The notes beneath the pieces are model-generated. The model did no database searches, had not been told where the DNA came from, and was given only the letters and a program-made list of their open reading frames with translations. Made by a program: the position numbers and the translations under genes. From Actibacterium sp. MT2.3-13A (lineage in GTDB: Bacteria > Pseudomonadota > Alphaproteobacteria > Rhodobacterales > Rhodobacteraceae): a stretch of DNA of 64,000 bases. Positions 35,647 to 46,553 of this stretch are shown one piece after another. Within the stretch, counting starts at the first letter, position 1, and the number at the start of each line of letters is the position of its first letter. Location: positions 1 to 64,000 of the forward strand of contig NZ_JAGSOU010000014.1 of NCBI RefSeq assembly GCF_018139985.1. The letters run 5' to 3'.

Positions 35647-36477
35647 ATGCTGCAACACCTGCTTGTCGCCACCGACCTTTCGCCCCGCGCCGACCGCTCC
35701 GTCGCCCGCGCCTTCGATCTGGCCGGACGGCTGGGGGCGCGGCTGACCCTGCTCACCGTGATCGACGAGGCGCTGCCCGGCGATCTCGCCCGGCAGATGC
35801 AGGGCGGCGCCGAGGCCCGGCTGGACCAGTTCGCGGCGAGCCACAGGGGCGCGCAGGACGTCCGCTACGAGGCGCGCGCGGTGATCGGCGACCCGGTGGG
35901 CGCGATCTCGGCCATGGCCGCGACCGAGCAGGTCGATCTGCTGGTGTTGGGCATCCACCGCCCCCGGCCCTTCCTCGACATCCTGCGCGAAACCACGATG
36001 GAGCGCATCGTGCGCCTGCAGGACTGCCCGGTGCTGCTGGTCACCGACCCGGTCGATCACCCCTACAGCACAGTTCTGGCGGCGGTGGATTTCGCGCCCG
36101 CCTCGACCCATGCGCTGAGCCTCGCGGCCGAACTCGCCCCGGAGGCGGCGCTGCACGGTGTGCACGCGGTGCATGTTCCCTACAAGGGCTATTCCCCGGC
36201 CGCGGGCGTCGTCGGCACCGCCGCCCCCTTCCTGCGCGAGGCGCGCGACAGCTACAACCTGTGGCGCGACCAGACCACCCTTCCCGAGCGCCTCGGCGAG
36301 GTCGAGTTCATCGAGGGCGCCGCGGTCAGCGTCGTGACCACGCGCGCCGCCAACCTGGGCTGCGACCTGCTGTGCCTCGGCGCGCATGGCCGTGTCGGCA
36401 GCGCGCCCGCCTTCCTTGGCAGCCTCGCCAACGACCTGATCCGCACCCCGCCCTGCGACCTGCTGATCGCGCGCTAG
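35647..36477 (+). CDS. Tandem universal stress protein (two Usp domains)
   Basis: A 276-residue protein with two UspA-like domains in tandem. The first is about residues 2-140 (HLLVATDLSPRADRSV ... LLVLGIHRP), the second 141-276 (TVLAAVDFAPASTHALSLA ... LLCLGAHGRVGSA). The ATP-binding G-2x-G-9x-G-S/T pattern is only partly kept, as HGRVGSAPAFLGSLA in the second half. Such proteins respond to stress or low oxygen; the partners are not evident. GGGAGA precedes the ATG, with a promoter just upstream. It is followed by prfC, whose promoter starts 6 bases after its stop. Confidence 0.88.
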   Translation: MLQHLLVATDLSPRADRSVARAFDLAGRLGARLTLLTVIDEALPGDLARQMQGGAEARLDQFAASHRGAQDVRYEARAVIGDPVGAISAMAATEQVDLLVLGIHRPRPFLDILRETTMERIVRLQDCPVLLVTDPVDHPYSTVLAAVDFAPASTHALSLAAELAPEAALHGVHAVHVPYKGYSPAAGVVGTAAPFLREARDSYNLWRDQTTLPERLGEVEFIEGAAVSVVTTRAANLGCDLLCLGAHGRVGSAPAFLGSLANDLIRTPPCDLLIAR

Positions 36478-36482
36478 GGAGA

Positions 36483-36511
36483 TTGCGCCCGGTCCTCCGC
36501 TTGCCTATATG
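36483..36511 (+). promoter_or_regulatory. prfC promoter, likely leaderless transcript
   Basis: TTGCGC (36483-36488) and TATATG (36506-36511) with a 17-bp spacer. The expected start of transcription, 6-8 bases after the -10, falls at the ATG at 36518. No Shine-Dalgarno sequence is visible before either candidate ATG. Confidence 0.6.
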
Positions 36512-36517
36512 GCCTGC

Positions 36518-38124
<1,607 letters not shown>

Positions 38125-38128
<4 letters not shown>

Positions 38129-38721
38129 TGACCGGCGCCGACGGCCACGACCACCTGTCCGGTCTGCTGGACGAGCTGGAGGCGCTGATCGACGGGCGCG
38201 ACGAGGTGAGCCTCGGCGCGATCATCGACCAGCTCGGCGCGCGCGGCTTCGGCCCGCTTCTGGTCGCGCTGTCGGCCTTTCTGATTCTGCCGGTCGGCAT
38301 GATCCCTGGCATGCCCGGGCTGGTGGCGATCGTTCTGGTGCTGGTCGGGCTGCAAATGCTGATTGGACACAAACGGCTCTGGGCCCCGGAGGCGCTGCGC
38401 GGACGACTGATCTCGACCGGGCCGCTGCGCGCCTCGATCAACCGCGCCCGCCCGGTGGCGCGGCGGCTGCGGCCGATCCTCATGCCGCGCCTCGGCGGGC
38501 TGGTGGACAACGGGCTGACGCTGACCGCGGCGGCGGCGATCTTCATCGTCACGGGGGTGGTGATCTTCCTCATCGGCTTCATCCCCGGCCTGCCCTTCGT
38601 GCTGTCGCTCCATGTGCTGCTGATCGGCCTGGGGATGAGCGCGCGCGACGGGCTGGTGACGCTTCTGGGTTTCCTCGTCTTCGCGCCGGGCATCTGGCTG
38701 ATGGGGAAATTCCTGTTCTGA
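38125..38721 (+). CDS. ExoD family membrane protein
   Basis: A 198-residue integral membrane protein of the exopolysaccharide synthesis ExoD family with four hydrophobic helices. LLVALSAFLILPVGMIPG is the characteristic first helix and IGFIPGLPFVLSLHVLL a later one. In rhizobia exoD is needed for exopolysaccharide and alkali tolerance, but the mechanism is unknown. Either of two adjacent ATGs (38125 or 38128) may start it. It overlaps the prfC stop. Confidence 0.85.
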
Positions 38722-38741
38722 CCCCGCCCGCGGCGGCTTTC

Positions 38742-38770
38742 TTGACCAAAGCGCGCGCTTGGCGTATGGA
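38742..38770 (+). promoter_or_regulatory. Candidate promoter of the DEAD-box helicase gene
   Basis: TTGACC (38742-38747) and TATGGA (38765-38770) are 17 bp apart. A leader of about 80 bases follows before the ATG at 38858, containing two small hairpins: ACCGA/TCGGT and GGCCGC/GCGGCC. Confidence 0.6.
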
Positions 38771-38857
38771 GCATTGGCAGATGCAGACCGACAATTCGGT
38801 CGGTCGGGCCGCGCGGGGATGCGGCCGTACCACTCGCCGCTAATCCGAAGGACCTAC

Positions 38858-40285
38858 ATGACAAAATTCGCCGACTTGGGGCTCGACCCCAAAGTGTTAT
38901 CCGCAGTTGAAGACGCGGGCTATGAGACCCCCACCCCGATCCAGGCCGGCGCCATCCCGCCCGCGCTGGAGGGGCGTGACGTGCTGGGCATCGCCCAGAC
39001 CGGCACCGGCAAGACCGCCAGTTTCACCCTGCCGATGATCACGATGCTGGCCAAGGGCCGGGCCCGGGCGCGCATGCCGCGCAGCCTGGTCCTGGCGCCG
39101 ACGCGGGAACTCGCCGCGCAGGTGGCGGAGAACTTCGACGTCTACGCCAAGAACACCCGCCTGACCAAGGCGCTGCTGATCGGCGGGGTGTCGTTCAAGG
39201 AACAGGACGCGCTGATCGACAAGGGCGTCGACGTTCTGATCGCGACGCCGGGCCGGCTGCTCGACCATTTCGAGCGCGGCAAGCTGCTGCTCACCGGCGT
39301 GCAGATCATGGTGGTGGACGAGGCCGACCGGATGCTCGACATGGGCTTCATCCCGGATATCGAGCGGATCTTCCAGCTGACGCCCTTCACCCGCCAGACG
39401 CTGTTCTTCTCGGCCACCATGGCCCCCGAGATCGAGCGCATCACCAACACCTTCCTGCACAACCCGGTCAAGATCGAGGTCGCCCGCGCCGCGACCACCG
39501 GCGAGAACATCGCGCAGGGCGTGGTGATGTTCAAAGCCTCGCGCAAGGACCGCCAGGCCAAGGAAAAGCGCGAGGTCCTGCGCGCCCTGATCGACCAGGA
39601 AGGCGACGCGCTGACCAATGCGATCATCTTCTGCAACCGCAAGACCGAGGTCGATGTCGTCGCCAAGTCGCTGAGCAAGCACGGCTATGACGCGGCCCCG
39701 ATCCACGGCGATCTGGACCAGTCGCAGCGCACGCGGACGCTGGATTCGTTCCGAGAGGGCAAGCTGCGCTTCCTCTGCGCCTCGGACGTGGCGGCGCGCG
39801 GCCTCGACGTGCCCTCGGTCAGCCACGTCTTCAACTACGACGTGCCCAGCCATGCCGAGGATTACGTCCACCGCATCGGACGCACCGGCCGCGCCGGGCG
39901 CAGCGGCAAGGCGCTGATGATCTGCGTGCCGCATGACGAGAAATACCTCGACGCGATCGAGGCGCTGGTCGAGAAACAGATCCCGCGCCTCGAAAACCCG
40001 CTGAAGGGTCCAGCGGCCGAAAAGCCCGCGACGCCCGAAAAGCCCGCGGCCCCCGAAAAGCCCGCGGCGCCCGCGCCCAGGGCCGCCGCCCCGAAACCCG
40101 CCGCCCCGAAACCCGCCGAGGAGAAGCCCGAACCCGCACCGCGCAAGCCCGCGGCGAAGGGGCGCGAGAAGCCCGCGCCGCGCGGCAAGGGCGAGCGGCG
40201 GCGCGACGAGCCGGTGGTCGGCATGGGCGATCACGTCCCCGCCTTCCTGTTGCGCTCCTTCAAGCCGGAAAAAGAAGCCTCCTGA
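38858..40285 (+). CDS. DEAD-box RNA helicase, RhlE-like
   Basis: A 475-residue ATP-dependent RNA helicase. Motif order: Q motif ETPTPIQ, motif I AQTGTGKT, Ia PTRELA, II VDEADRMLD (a DEAD box), III SAT, V ARGLD and VI HRIGRTGRAG. After about residue 385 comes a Pro/Ala/Lys-rich low-complexity tail, coded by short repeats. It probably remodels RNA or ribosome assembly intermediates, often at low temperature. GAAGGA precedes the ATG. It ends before a strong bidirectional terminator. Confidence 0.93.
   Translation: MTKFADLGLDPKVLSAVEDAGYETPTPIQAGAIPPALEGRDVLGIAQTGTGKTASFTLPMITMLAKGRARARMPRSLVLAPTRELAAQVAENFDVYAKNTRLTKALLIGGVSFKEQDALIDKGVDVLIATPGRLLDHFERGKLLLTGVQIMVVDEADRMLDMGFIPDIERIFQLTPFTRQTLFFSATMAPEIERITNTFLHNPVKIEVARAATTGENIAQGVVMFKASRKDRQAKEKREVLRALIDQEGDALTNAIIFCNRKTEVDVVAKSLSKHGYDAAPIHGDLDQSQRTRTLDSFREGKLRFLCASDVAARGLDVPSVSHVFNYDVPSHAEDYVHRIGRTGRAGRSGKALMICVPHDEKYLDAIEALVEKQIPRLENPLKGPAAEKPATPEKPAAPEKPAAPAPRAAAPKPAAPKPAEEKPEPAPRKPAAKGREKPAPRGKGERRRDEPVVGMGDHVPAFLLRSFKPEKEAS
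40019..40126 (+). repeat. Short tandem repeats coding the helicase tail
   Basis: Three 18-base units with the core GAAAAGCCCGCG (starting at 40019, 40037 and 40055) encode an EKPAxP pattern. They are followed by two 15-base units around CCGAAACCCGCCGCC. They lie within the DEAD-box helicase gene and encode a disordered basic tail. Confidence 0.8.
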
Positions 40286-40289
40286 GGCG

Positions 40290-40327
40290 ACAAGAAAACA
40301 GGGGCCGCGAGGCCCCTGTTTTCTTGT
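40290..40327. terminator. Strong bidirectional terminator between the helicase and rnj
   Basis: A perfect 17-bp stem (40290-40306 with 40311-40327) and a GCGA loop has runs of A on one side and T on the other, so it can end transcription from both strands. It lies between the facing 3' ends of the helicase and ribonuclease J genes. Confidence 0.92.
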
Positions 40328-40349
40328 GCGTCCCGGCGCGGTTCGCGCC

Positions 40350-42020
40350 TCAGCTCAGGCGGCTGATCACCACGATCACCTCGGGCTTCTTGCCGATCTC
40401 GTCCATCGCGGTCTTGCGCGCGACCCGGCGCAGCGCGTCCGTCAGCGTGTCGTCGTCGCGCAGGGTCTTGGCGTCGGCGCGGTTGACGAACTGGGTCAGG
40501 TCCTCTTCCAGAACCTCGGCCAGCGGCGCCTTCGAGCGGCCGGTCTCCGGCAGGCCCATCAGCTCGGCCCAGGGCTCGCCCAGCGGCTCTCCGTCCTCAT
40601 CTATGATCTGGGTGACCACCACCAGCCCGTTCAGCGCCAGGCGGATGCGGTCACGCACCACGCCGTCCAGCGCGCCGATCTGCACCGCGCCGTCGAGATA
40701 GGTGCGCCCGGTCTCGACATGATCGGTCACCTTGGGCACGCCGCCGGTCAGATCCACCATCGTGCCGTTGGGCGCGATCAGGCCGGGAATATCGCTTTCG
40801 GCGGCCAGCGCCACATGGGCGCGCAGGTGGCGGTGCTCGCCATGCATGGGGATCACCATCTGCGGGCGCAGGATCTGGTGCAGCCGCTTCAGGTCGGGCC
40901 GGTTGGCGTGGCCCGAAACATGGTAGAGATCGGCCGCATCGTCGATCACCTCGACGCCCTTCTCGGAAAAGGCGTTGACGATCCGCAGTACGCCGCGCTC
41001 GTTGCCCGGGATGGTCTTGGAGGAAAACAGGAAGCTGTCGCCCTCCTTCAGTTCCATCCCCATGTATTTGCCCCGCGCCAGCTGGGCCGAGGCCGCCCGG
41101 CGTTCGCCCTGGCTGCCGGTGACGATCAGCATCAGGTTCTCGCGCGGGATGTCCTTGGCGTCCTCGGGGCTGACGGTTTTCGGGAAGTCACGCAGAACGC
41201 CGCTTTCGACGCCGGCCTCGATCATCCGGCGCATGGCGCGGCCCAGCAGCACGATGGAGCGGCCGGCACGGTGGCCAGCCTCGGCCAGCGTCTTCACCCG
41301 CGCGATGTTGGAGGCGAAGGTAGTCGCCACCATCATCCCCTTCGACCGCTCCACCAGCTGGTGGATCGCGGGGCCGACCGTGGCCTCGGAACGCCCCGGG
41401 TTGGGCGAGAACACGTTGGTCGAGTCGGAGACCAGCACCTTGACCCCCTCGTCCCCGATCTGCTGCCACAGCGCGGGATCGAAGGGCTCGCCCACCACCG
41501 GGCTTTCATCCAGCTTGAAATCGCCGGTGTGCACGATACGCCCCGCCGGCGTGTCGATCACCAGCGCCGAGCTTTCCGGAATCGAATGCGACACCGGCAC
41601 GAAGGAGACCGTGAACGGTCCCGCCTTTACCGTTTCGGGGAAGGGCAGCACCACCTTCAGCGCATCCGGGTCGGCGCCCTGCTCCTCCATCTTGCGCGCG
41701 GCTATGTTGCCGGTGAAGGCGCGGGCGTAGACCGGCGCCTTGAGACGGTGCCACAGGTGCCCCAGCGCGCCGACGTGATCCTCATGCGCGTGGGTGATGA
41801 AGATCGCCTCCAGCCGGTCGGCGCGCGCCTCCAGCCATTCGATATCCGCGAAGATCAGGTCGACGCCTGGCGTGCCGTCCATGTCGGGAAAGGTGACGCC
41901 GAGGTCGATCAGGATGTAACGCTCGTTCTCTGCCGGGCCGTAGCCGTAGACATAGGCGTTCATCCCGATCTCGCCGGCGCCGCCGAGGGGAAGGTAAATC
42001 AGGCGGTTCTTCTTGCTCAT
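40350..42020 (-). CDS. rnj: Ribonuclease J
   Basis: A 556-residue beta-CASP metallo-beta-lactamase RNase with endo- and 5'-exonuclease roles in RNA maturation and decay. PLGGAGEIGMN starts the lactamase core, zinc motif THAHEDHVG has His 77, 79, 82 and Asp 81, and beta-CASP residues follow (HVSGHANRPDL, PMHGEHRHL). It overlaps coaX by 4 bases and is the last gene of the long nuo-birA-coaX-rnj block. Confidence 0.95.
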   Translation of the reverse strand: MSKKNRLIYLPLGGAGEIGMNAYVYGYGPAENERYILIDLGVTFPDMDGTPGVDLIFADIEWLEARADRLEAIFITHAHEDHVGALGHLWHRLKAPVYARAFTGNIAARKMEEQGADPDALKVVLPFPETVKAGPFTVSFVPVSHSIPESSALVIDTPAGRIVHTGDFKLDESPVVGEPFDPALWQQIGDEGVKVLVSDSTNVFSPNPGRSEATVGPAIHQLVERSKGMMVATTFASNIARVKTLAEAGHRAGRSIVLLGRAMRRMIEAGVESGVLRDFPKTVSPEDAKDIPRENLMLIVTGSQGERRAASAQLARGKYMGMELKEGDSFLFSSKTIPGNERGVLRIVNAFSEKGVEVIDDAADLYHVSGHANRPDLKRLHQILRPQMVIPMHGEHRHLRAHVALAAESDIPGLIAPNGTMVDLTGGVPKVTDHVETGRTYLDGAVQIGALDGVVRDRIRLALNGLVVVTQIIDEDGEPLGEPWAELMGLPETGRSKAPLAEVLEEDLTQFVNRADAKTLRDDDTLTDALRRVARKTAMDEIGKKPEVIVVISRLS

Positions 42021-42796
42021 ATTGCCCCGTGGGTCTTGTTGTATGCGTGGATCACGGTCAGGCCGTGCATGGTGAGGTCATCTTCGATTGTGTCGAACAG
42101 CACATCGCCCTGCGCGAAGAGAGGCGCAAGCCCCCCGGTGCCGATAATCCGCATCGGGCGCTCATATTCTGCCCGAATGCGGTCGCAAATGCCGCTCACG
42201 AGGCCGACATAGCCCCAGAATACACCCGATTGCATGCAGGCCACAGTATTTGTTCCGATCACCTTCTGCGGTTTGGTCACGTCCACATGCGGCAGCGCCG
42301 CGGCCGCCTGGTGCAGCGCCTCGAGGCTGAGGTTGACCCCCGGCGCGATCACCCCGCCGACATAGGCGCCATCCTCGGCCACCACGTCGAAGGTGGTCGC
42401 CGTGCCGAAATCGACCACGATCAGGTCGCCGCCGTGCCGGTCGAAGGCGGCCGCGGTGTTGACCAGGCGGTCCGGGCCCACCTGCGTGCCCATGTCCACC
42501 CGGGGGGCATGCGGCAGCAGGCAGTCGGGCCGGCCCACCACCAGCGGGCGGCAGTTGAAATAGCGGTCCGACAGGACGCGCAGGTTGAACACCACCCGCG
42601 GCACGGTGGAGGAGATGATCACCTCGTCGATCTTCGCCTCGATCCGGTGATGCGCCAGCAGCGTCGAGAACCAGACGAAATACTGGTCCGCCGTGCGCTG
42701 ATGCTCGGTCGAGGTGCGCAGGGTGCACAGGAACCGCTCGCCATCCCAGATCGAGAAGACGGTGTTGGTGTTGCCGCAGTCGATGGCCAGAAGCAT
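42017..42796 (-). CDS. coaX: Type III pantothenate kinase
   Basis: A 259-residue ASKHA-fold kinase that starts coenzyme A synthesis. DCGNTNTVF (6-14) is the phosphate motif, TQVGPDRLVN is the pantothenate-binding GxDR motif, and VVDFGTATTFD follows. The type III enzyme is not inhibited by CoA. It follows birA after 15 bases and overlaps rnj. Confidence 0.95.
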   Translation of the reverse strand: MLLAIDCGNTNTVFSIWDGERFLCTLRTSTEHQRTADQYFVWFSTLLAHHRIEAKIDEVIISSTVPRVVFNLRVLSDRYFNCRPLVVGRPDCLLPHAPRVDMGTQVGPDRLVNTAAAFDRHGGDLIVVDFGTATTFDVVAEDGAYVGGVIAPGVNLSLEALHQAAAALPHVDVTKPQKVIGTNTVACMQSGVFWGYVGLVSGICDRIRAEYERPMRIIGTGGLAPLFAQGDVLFDTIEDDLTMHGLTVIHAYNKTHGAI

Positions 42797-42811
42797 GACC
42801 CGCTCCTTCGC

Positions 42812-43567
42812 TCAGAAGAACACTTCCGCCGCGGCGATGGCCCGGCGGGATTTCGCCGTAGATAGAACGAGGTTGCCGCCCGCGTCCACCGTTTCGAAGG
42901 TTCCGGTGATCTCCTCGGAGGCGGTGCGGGCGGTGATCACCTCGCCCAGCCGCGCGGCGCGCGCCAGCCACGCCTCCCGGATCGGGGCGAAGCCATAGGT
43001 GGTCAGCTGCGCCTCGTAGCGGGCATAGGCGGGGGCCAGCAGCAACAGGAATTCCTCAGGGGTGACCCGCGCGCCGGTCTCCGACAGCAGGCTGACGGGC
43101 GGCAGCGCCTGCGCCTCCACCGCCTCGCGCGGGGGGGCGGCCACCAGGTTCACGCCGATGCCGATGGCCAGGTGGCCGATCCCCTGCCCCCGACCGAGGC
43201 TTTCCAGCAGGATGCCCGCCACCTTGCCGCCGTTCAGCAGCACGTCGTTGGGCCATTTCAGCGCGAAGGGCTCTGCCCGCCCCGTGGCGGCGACGAAGGC
43301 ATCGAACAGCGCCAGCGCCGCGACGAAGCTGCGCAGCGCGACCAGCGCCGGCGGCTCGGCCGGGCGCAACAGCAGGGTGGCGGCGAAATTTCCCGGCGGG
43401 CTGGTCCAGGCGCGCCCGCGCCGGCCCTTGCCGGCGGTCTGGCGGTCGGTGGTGATCCAGGTCGGGCCGGGCAGCTCGGCCAGGCGTCGGGCGGCCTCGG
43501 CCTGGGTGCTGTCGACCTCCGCCAGGTGCAGCCGGGCGTAGCCGCCCGGCCAGGGCTCAGTTGACAA
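42812..43567 (-). CDS. birA: Biotin--[acetyl-CoA carboxylase] ligase
   Basis: A 251-residue biotin protein ligase. The biotinoyl-AMP loop is [11 protein letters not shown] and the [19 protein letters not shown] block is diagnostic. It lacks the N-terminal DNA-binding domain of E. coli BirA, so it is a group I ligase and not a repressor. Its start overlaps the nuoN end by 11 bases. Confidence 0.94.
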   Translation of the reverse strand: MSTEPWPGGYARLHLAEVDSTQAEAARRLAELPGPTWITTDRQTAGKGRRGRAWTSPPGNFAATLLLRPAEPPALVALRSFVAALALFDAFVAATGRAEPFALKWPNDVLLNGGKVAGILLESLGRGQGIGHLAIGIGVNLVAAPPREAVEAQALPPVSLLSETGARVTPEEFLLLLAPAYARYEAQLTTYGFAPIREAWLARAARLGEVITARTASEEITGTFETVDAGGNLVLSTAKSRRAIAAAEVFF

Positions 43568-44999
43568 GGGTCTGGGCCGCGACCGCGGCTAGCCCTTCAA
43601 CCCCGAAGAGGTTGATCACGCCCACCAGCATGATCGCGGCCGAGGCCATCAGCAGGCCCCACAGGACCGGGCTCATCGTGCCGTCGAGCGCACCGTCGCG
43701 GTCCTCGCCGAAATACATGTAGAAGACGATCCGCAGGTAGTAGAAGGCGCTGATCACCGAGGCCACGACACCCGCGATGGCGAGCCACGCCATGTCGGCA
43801 TCGACGGCCGCCTTCAGCGCGTAGAACTTGCCGAAGAAGCCCACCAGCGGCGGCACGCCCGCCAGGCTGAACATCAGCACCAGCACCGCCAGCGCCTTCA
43901 GCGGCTCGGCCCTGGAATACATGTTCAGCGCACCGATATCGGTGACCGGCTGGCCGTCTTTCTCCATCGACAGGATGAAGGCGAAGGTGCCCACGTTCAT
44001 GGTGACGTAGATCGCCATGTAGATCAGCATCGCCTGCACGCCGCCCGCGGTGCCCGCGGCCAGCGCCATCAGGGCAAAGCCCATATGGGTGATCGAGGAA
44101 TAGGCCATCAGCCGCTTGATGTTGCGCTGGCCGATCGCGGCCACCGCGCCGAGGAACATCGACAGCACCGCCAGCAATGCGATCACCTGCCCCCAGTCCT
44201 GCGTGGCGCCGCCGAAGGCGTCATGCATGACGCGGGCAAAGAGGCCCATCGCCGCCATCTTGGGCGCGGTGGCGAAGAAGGCGGTGACCGGCGTCGGCGA
44301 GCCTTCGTAGACGTCGGGCGTCCACATGTGGAACGGCACCGCCGAGACCTTGAACGCCAGGCCGGTGATCATGAACACAAGACCGAACAGCAGCCCCAGC
44401 GACAGCCCCTCCGTGCCCGCCGCCGCGATGATGCCCGAGAACAGCGTGGTGCCGGCATAGCCATAGGTCAGCGACGCGCCATAGAGCAGCATGCCCGAAC
44501 TGAGCGCGCCGAGGACGAAATATTTCAGGCCCGCCTCGGTCGATTTCACGCTGTCGCGGCGCAGGGAGGCCACGACGTAGAGCGCGAGCGACTGTAGCTC
44601 CAGCCCCATGTAGAGCGACATCAGGTCGCCCGCCGAGACCATCATCATCATGCCCACGACCGAGAGCACCACCAGCACCGGGTACTCGAAGCGCAGCAGG
44701 TCGCGGCGCGCCATGTAATCCTTGCCCATGACCAGAACCGCCGCCGCCGAGAGCAGGATCACCACCTTGGCGAAGCGCGCGAAGCTGTCGTTGACGAAGG
44801 CGCCGTTGAACGCGGTGCGGGTGTCCGTCCCCGAGAACCCGATCCAGAAGGCCGCGGCCAGCAGCGCGCCGGCGCTCGCCCAGACCACGAGGCCCGCGGT
44901 CTTGTCCTTGCCGGTGTAGACCGCGAAGATCAGCGCCAGCATGGCATAGACCGCCAGGACGATCTCGGGCAGGACGGTGGAGATATCGGCAGAGATCAT
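43557..44999 (-). CDS. nuoN: NADH-quinone oxidoreductase subunit N
   Basis: A 480-residue, roughly 14-helix antiporter-like subunit of complex I that contributes to proton pumping. Conserved helices include [18 protein letters not shown], which carries the charged residues, and [19 protein letters not shown]. It lies 12 bases after nuoM and overlaps birA by 11 bases. Confidence 0.96.
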   Translation of the reverse strand: MISADISTVLPEIVLAVYAMLALIFAVYTGKDKTAGLVVWASAGALLAAAFWIGFSGTDTRTAFNGAFVNDSFARFAKVVILLSAAAVLVMGKDYMARRDLLRFEYPVLVVLSVVGMMMMVSAGDLMSLYMGLELQSLALYVVASLRRDSVKSTEAGLKYFVLGALSSGMLLYGASLTYGYAGTTLFSGIIAAAGTEGLSLGLLFGLVFMITGLAFKVSAVPFHMWTPDVYEGSPTPVTAFFATAPKMAAMGLFARVMHDAFGGATQDWGQVIALLAVLSMFLGAVAAIGQRNIKRLMAYSSITHMGFALMALAAGTAGGVQAMLIYMAIYVTMNVGTFAFILSMEKDGQPVTDIGALNMYSRAEPLKALAVLVLMFSLAGVPPLVGFFGKFYALKAAVDADMAWLAIAGVVASVISAFYYLRIVFYMYFGEDRDGALDGTMSPVLWGLLMASAAIMLVGVINLFGVEGLAAVAAQTLVN

Positions 45000-45011
45000 C
45001 GCTCTCCCCTT

Positions 45012-46553
45012 TTAGTGTTGTGCCAGCGTGGCGGCCGCCGCGCTGTGCTGCGCGGCCGTCTGGGTGGTGGAAATCAGGTGCTCGACCGAGGGGCCGATGA
45101 TGTCGGTGACCAGGCTGGGATAGACGCCCAGCAGCAGGGTCATCGCCACCAGAGGCGCAAAGATCGCGCGCTCCCGCGTGGTCATGTCGGAGATCGAGCG
45201 CAGGGATTCCTTGATCAGGTCGCCGAACACGACCCGGCGATAGAGCCACAGCGCGTAGGCCGCCGACAGGATCACGCCGGTCGTGGCCACCGCCGCCACC
45301 CAGGTGTTGGCCTGGAACACGCCCACCAGCGTCAGGAATTCCCCGATGAAGCCCGAGGTGCCGGGCAGGCCGACATTGGCCATGGTGAACAGCATGAAGA
45401 TCAGCGCATAGGCCGGCATCCGGTTCACCAGCCCGCCATAGGCTTCGATCTCGCGGGTGTGCATGCGGTCATAGATGACGCCCACGCAGAGGAACAGCGC
45501 GCCCGAGACGAAGCCGTGGCTCAGCATCTGGAAGATGGCGCCGTCGATGCCCTGCTGGTTCGCGGCGAAGATGCCCATGGTGACGTAGCCCATGTGCGCG
45601 ACCGAGGAATAGGCGATCAGCTTCTTCATGTCGCTCTGCGCCAGCGCCACCAGCGAGGTGTAGACGATGGCGATGGCCGACATCCACAGCACCAGCGGCG
45701 CCAGCAGGTCCGAGGCCACCGGGAACATCGGCAGGCTGAAGCGCAGGAAGCCGTAGCCGCCCATCTTCAGCAGGATCGCGGCCAGCACGACCGAGCCGGC
45801 GGTCGGCGCCTGAACGTGGGCGTCGGGCAGCCAGGTGTGCACCGGCCACATCGGCATCTTCACCGCGAAGGAGGCGAAGAAGGCCAGCCACAGCAGCGTC
45901 TGCATGCCCCCCGCGATCTGCCAGCCGAGCACGCTGACCGGCCCCGCGCTGAATTCGTGGTTCAAGAGCGCCACCATGTCGGTGGTGCCCGCGTCCATGT
46001 ACATGGCGATCATCGCGACCAGCATCAGCACCGAGCCGAGGAAGGTGTAGAGGAAGAACTTGAACGCCGCGTAGATGCGGTTCTTGCCGCCCCAGATGCC
46101 GATGATCAGGAACATCGGGATCAGGCCGGCCTCGAAGAACAGGTAGAACAGCACCAGGTCCAGCGCGGTGAACACGCCGATCATCAGCGTCTCAAGCAGC
46201 AGGAAGGCGATCATGTATTCCTTGACCCGCAGCTTCACGTCCCAGCAGGCGGCGATGGTCAGCGGCATCAGGAAGGTGGTCAGCATCACGAACAGCACCG
46301 AGATGCCGTCGACACCCATCTTGTATTCCAGCCCCATGAGCCACGACCGCTCTTCCACGAACTGGAAGCCGGTGTCGGACGGATCGAACCCCGCGATCAG
46401 GAAGATCGACACCAGGAAGGTGGCCGAGGTGGTGATCAGCGCCACCCACTTGGCATTGGCCTGCGCCGCCGCGTCGTCGCCGCGCAGGAAGACAGCCAGC
46501 ACCAGCGCCCCGATCAGCGGCATGAAGGTGATGATGGACAGGAGGTTCTCCAT
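45012..46553 (-). CDS. nuoM: NADH-quinone oxidoreductase subunit M
   Basis: A 513-residue antiporter-like membrane subunit of complex I. The motif [22 protein letters not shown] and [13 protein letters not shown] are family signatures with the Lys/Glu residues of the proton path. The ATG overlaps the nuoL stop. Confidence 0.97.
   Translation of the reverse strand: MENLLSIITFMPLIGALVLAVFLRGDDAAAQANAKWVALITTSATFLVSIFLIAGFDPSDTGFQFVEERSWLMGLEYKMGVDGISVLFVMLTTFLMPLTIAACWDVKLRVKEYMIAFLLLETLMIGVFTALDLVLFYLFFEAGLIPMFLIIGIWGGKNRIYAAFKFFLYTFLGSVLMLVAMIAMYMDAGTTDMVALLNHEFSAGPVSVLGWQIAGGMQTLLWLAFFASFAVKMPMWPVHTWLPDAHVQAPTAGSVVLAAILLKMGGYGFLRFSLPMFPVASDLLAPLVLWMSAIAIVYTSLVALAQSDMKKLIAYSSVAHMGYVTMGIFAANQQGIDGAIFQMLSHGFVSGALFLCVGVIYDRMHTREIEAYGGLVNRMPAYALIFMLFTMANVGLPGTSGFIGEFLTLVGVFQANTWVAAVATTGVILSAAYALWLYRRVVFGDLIKESLRSISDMTTRERAIFAPLVAMTLLLGVYPSLVTDIIGPSVEHLISTTQTAAQHSAAAATLAQH

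Noticed and set aside
40019-40126. Short tandem repeats as a possible CRISPR or regulatory array
   Set aside because: The units are 15-18 bases, in frame, and code for a basic disordered tail of the helicase; there are no spacers.
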